A stretch of DNA of 23,911 bases. Origin: BJGN01 sp041159865 (GTDB taxonomy: Bacteria; Bacteroidota; Bacteroidia; Chitinophagales; Saprospiraceae). The translations under genes and the position numbers were made by a program. The notes beneath the pieces were generated by a model. It was not told where the DNA came from. It made no database searches and saw only the letters and a list, made by a program, of their open reading frames with translations. This document shows positions 22,735 to 23,911 of this stretch, piece by piece. Numbering within the stretch: position 1 is the first letter of the stretch; each line of letters begins with the position of its first letter. The stretch covers positions 1 to 23,911 of the forward strand of contig JBEAXK010000012.1 of the NCBI GenBank assembly GCA_041159865.1, read 5' to 3'.

Positions 22735-23553
22735 ATGAAATCATATTTATTAATTGCCCCAATTCTATTCAGCAGCATGTCAAATCCAGCACAAATAAAT
22801 TACATTCAAACGAATATAGGTAAGATAGCCATTCATAAAATGGACAATAAAACCGATAAGCTACCCATAATTATGCTTCACGGCGTCTATTTTGATCATC
22901 ATTTGTGGGACGAGCAAGTAAAACACATTGATGACCGAACGATTATCACGATTGACATGCCATTTCATGGTAAAAGCCGTGAGATTACAAAACCAGACTG
23001 GTCGTTGAATGATTGTGTTGATATGCTCATCGAAATTTTAGATCATTTACAAATCCCAAAGGTTATTGCAGTTGGGCATTCATGGGGAAGTATGACCATT
23101 CTCCGAGCAGCAAACAAGCAACCTGAAAGATTTTCATCAATAGTGTTATGTAATATGCCTTTTTTGGCAGCATCAAAAAAAAATAAATTAGCCATTCGTC
23201 TACAACATAGCATGTTAGTTTTCAGAAATTTTTACACGAAACAGGCTGCAAAAGCTTTGTTTGGTGCAACATCTATAAATAAAAATCCGAAATTAATTGA
23301 AATGTTGAAACGCCCTATGAGTATTTTGTCAAATAGTCAAATTAAAAAAACCGACAAAGCTGTAATCATAAATGCAGAAGATGCAACCAGATTAATCAAT
23401 AATTTGAATGTAAGGACGATTGCAATAAAGGGAAAGGAAGATTACGTCCCGACACCACCAAATATTAAAACAATAGAAATAGAAGGCGGACACATTAGCC
23501 CTCTCGAAAAACCTACAATAGTTTTAAGTGTTATAAAAGATTTTATAAAATAA
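22735..23553 (+). CDS. Alpha/beta hydrolase, probably exported
   Basis: The protein has 272 residues. It has a hydrophobic signal-like start (MKSYLLIAPILFSSMSNPAQ), oxyanion region IMLHGVYFDHHLW (46-58), IDMPFHGKS, nucleophile elbow GHSWGS with S116, acid D236 (IKGKEDYVP), base H253 (IEGGHISPLEKP) and an intact last helix (TIVLSVIKDFIK). This intact end contrasts with the cut end of the hydrolase at 19997. It starts one base after the oxidoreductase stop, and 69 nt separate it from the DinB-like gene at 23623, so these three probably form one operon. The reaction (esterase, lactonase or other) cannot be assigned. Confidence 0.88.
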   Translation: MKSYLLIAPILFSSMSNPAQINYIQTNIGKIAIHKMDNKTDKLPIIMLHGVYFDHHLWDEQVKHIDDRTIITIDMPFHGKSREITKPDWSLNDCVDMLIEILDHLQIPKVIAVGHSWGSMTILRAANKQPERFSSIVLCNMPFLAASKKNKLAIRLQHSMLVFRNFYTKQAAKALFGATSINKNPKLIEMLKRPMSILSNSQIKKTDKAVIINAEDATRLINNLNVRTIAIKGKEDYVPTPPNIKTIEIEGGHISPLEKPTIVLSVIKDFIK

Positions 23554-23622
23554 ATTAAAGTGAATTTTGTTAATAGATTAATACTAAAATTTGAGTAGAT
23601 TAAATACTGTAAATTCAAAAAA

Positions 23623-23911
23623 ATGAGAAACATAGAAAAACGGCTAGAAAAGTTATATACATTTATAAAAGATGCCGATAGAGTAAATAGCTCTGTATCA
23701 TCCGCTAATGTCGGCTGGCATATAGAACATTCTTTGCTTGTAATAATAAAAATGATTTCTGCTTTAACAGCTTCTGATCCTGCTCAATACAAGTGGAAGT
23801 TTAACCTTGCAAGAGCAATTGTATTTACAATCAATAAATTCCCAAGGGGAAAGGGTAAAGCTCCTGATGCTGTAAATCCCAAACAAACAGAGAAAACAGA
23901 TTTTGATGCTC
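23623..23911 (+). CDS. DinB-like / DUF1569-type protein (3' end outside the window)
   Basis: ATG at 23623 opens a frame that runs off the right edge, giving 96 visible residues. The pattern SSANVGWHIEHSLLVI (about 27-42; H33 and H36) and the later QYKWKFNLARAIVFTINKFPRGKGKAPDAV fit the DUF1569/DinB-like group, in which an early His in the GWH motif is a metal ligand. It is probably the third gene of the oxidoreductase-hydrolase operon. It is only distantly similar in layout to the DinB-fold protein at 19377 and is not a recent duplicate. Confidence 0.72.
   Translation, partial: MRNIEKRLEKLYTFIKDADRVNSSVSSANVGWHIEHSLLVIIKMISALTASDPAQYKWKFNLARAIVFTINKFPRGKGKAPDAVNPKQTEKTDFDA

Noticed and set aside
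19377..23911. Recent duplication of the DinB-hydrolase gene pair
   Set aside because: The two DinB-like proteins and the two hydrolases share only fold-level motifs. Sequence and order differ, so independent acquisition or ancient paralogy is more likely.

Overview
The window looks like a low-GC member of the Bacteroidota. It carries a SusC/SusD outer-membrane pair, a hemoglobin/transferrin-type TonB receptor, a large exported PIG-L deacetylase, a GH57 protein with a DUF3536-type body, and a Crp/Fnr regulator. Shine-Dalgarno sequences are nearly absent before the genes. Genus cannot be decided from sequence alone. No rRNA, tRNA, CRISPR array or intact insertion sequence was seen.

Layout. (1) 2-2368 (+): a TonB-dependent receptor, truncated by the left window edge. 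(2) 2411-9091 (-): a glycan-uptake locus read right to left. SusC (6029-9091) and SusD (4457-5980) are followed by a clear intrinsic terminator (4391-4424). Then come a 73-codon remnant of a sodium:solute symporter (4084-4305) and a secreted sulfatase (2456-4072) with its own terminator (2411-2446). A divergent AraC-type regulator (9363-10232, +) sits upstream of susC and is the obvious local regulator. (3) 10229-16408 (-): a compact four-gene operon. It consists of an exported PIG-L deacetylase (13895-16408), a 48-residue single-pass membrane protein (13744-13890), a full-length sodium:solute symporter (11985-13730) and an IlvD/Edd-family sugar-acid dehydratase (10229-11944). Its last gene runs tail-to-tail into araC with overlapping stop codons. 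(4) 16447-18888 (+): a GH57/DUF3536 protein, divergent from the PIG-L gene.

(5) 18.9-23.9 kb is an accessory-looking stretch of short genes, nearly all on the plus strand. They are a short remnant resembling PD-(D/E)XK-type proteins, a DinB-fold protein, an exported alpha/beta hydrolase with an in-frame stop just after its catalytic His, a Crp/Fnr-like regulator, an NAD(P)-binding oxidoreductase, a second exported alpha/beta hydrolase, and the start of another DinB-like protein. The spaces around the first DinB and first hydrolase genes hold three direct copies of a 50-51 nt repeat (19249, 19848, 20945). Each copy is followed by an unrelated inverted repeat and a tiny reading frame. This repeat family is the least explained feature of the window.

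How the genes may work together: SusCD would bind and import a glycan. The sulfatase removes sulfate esters. The PIG-L enzyme may deacetylate an N-acetylated sugar outside the cytoplasm. The symporter with its small partner would import the product, and the dehydratase would convert an aldonic or uronic-type sugar acid to a 2-keto-3-deoxy acid. The substrate cannot be read from the sequence, and it is not certain that the two minus-strand blocks serve one pathway.
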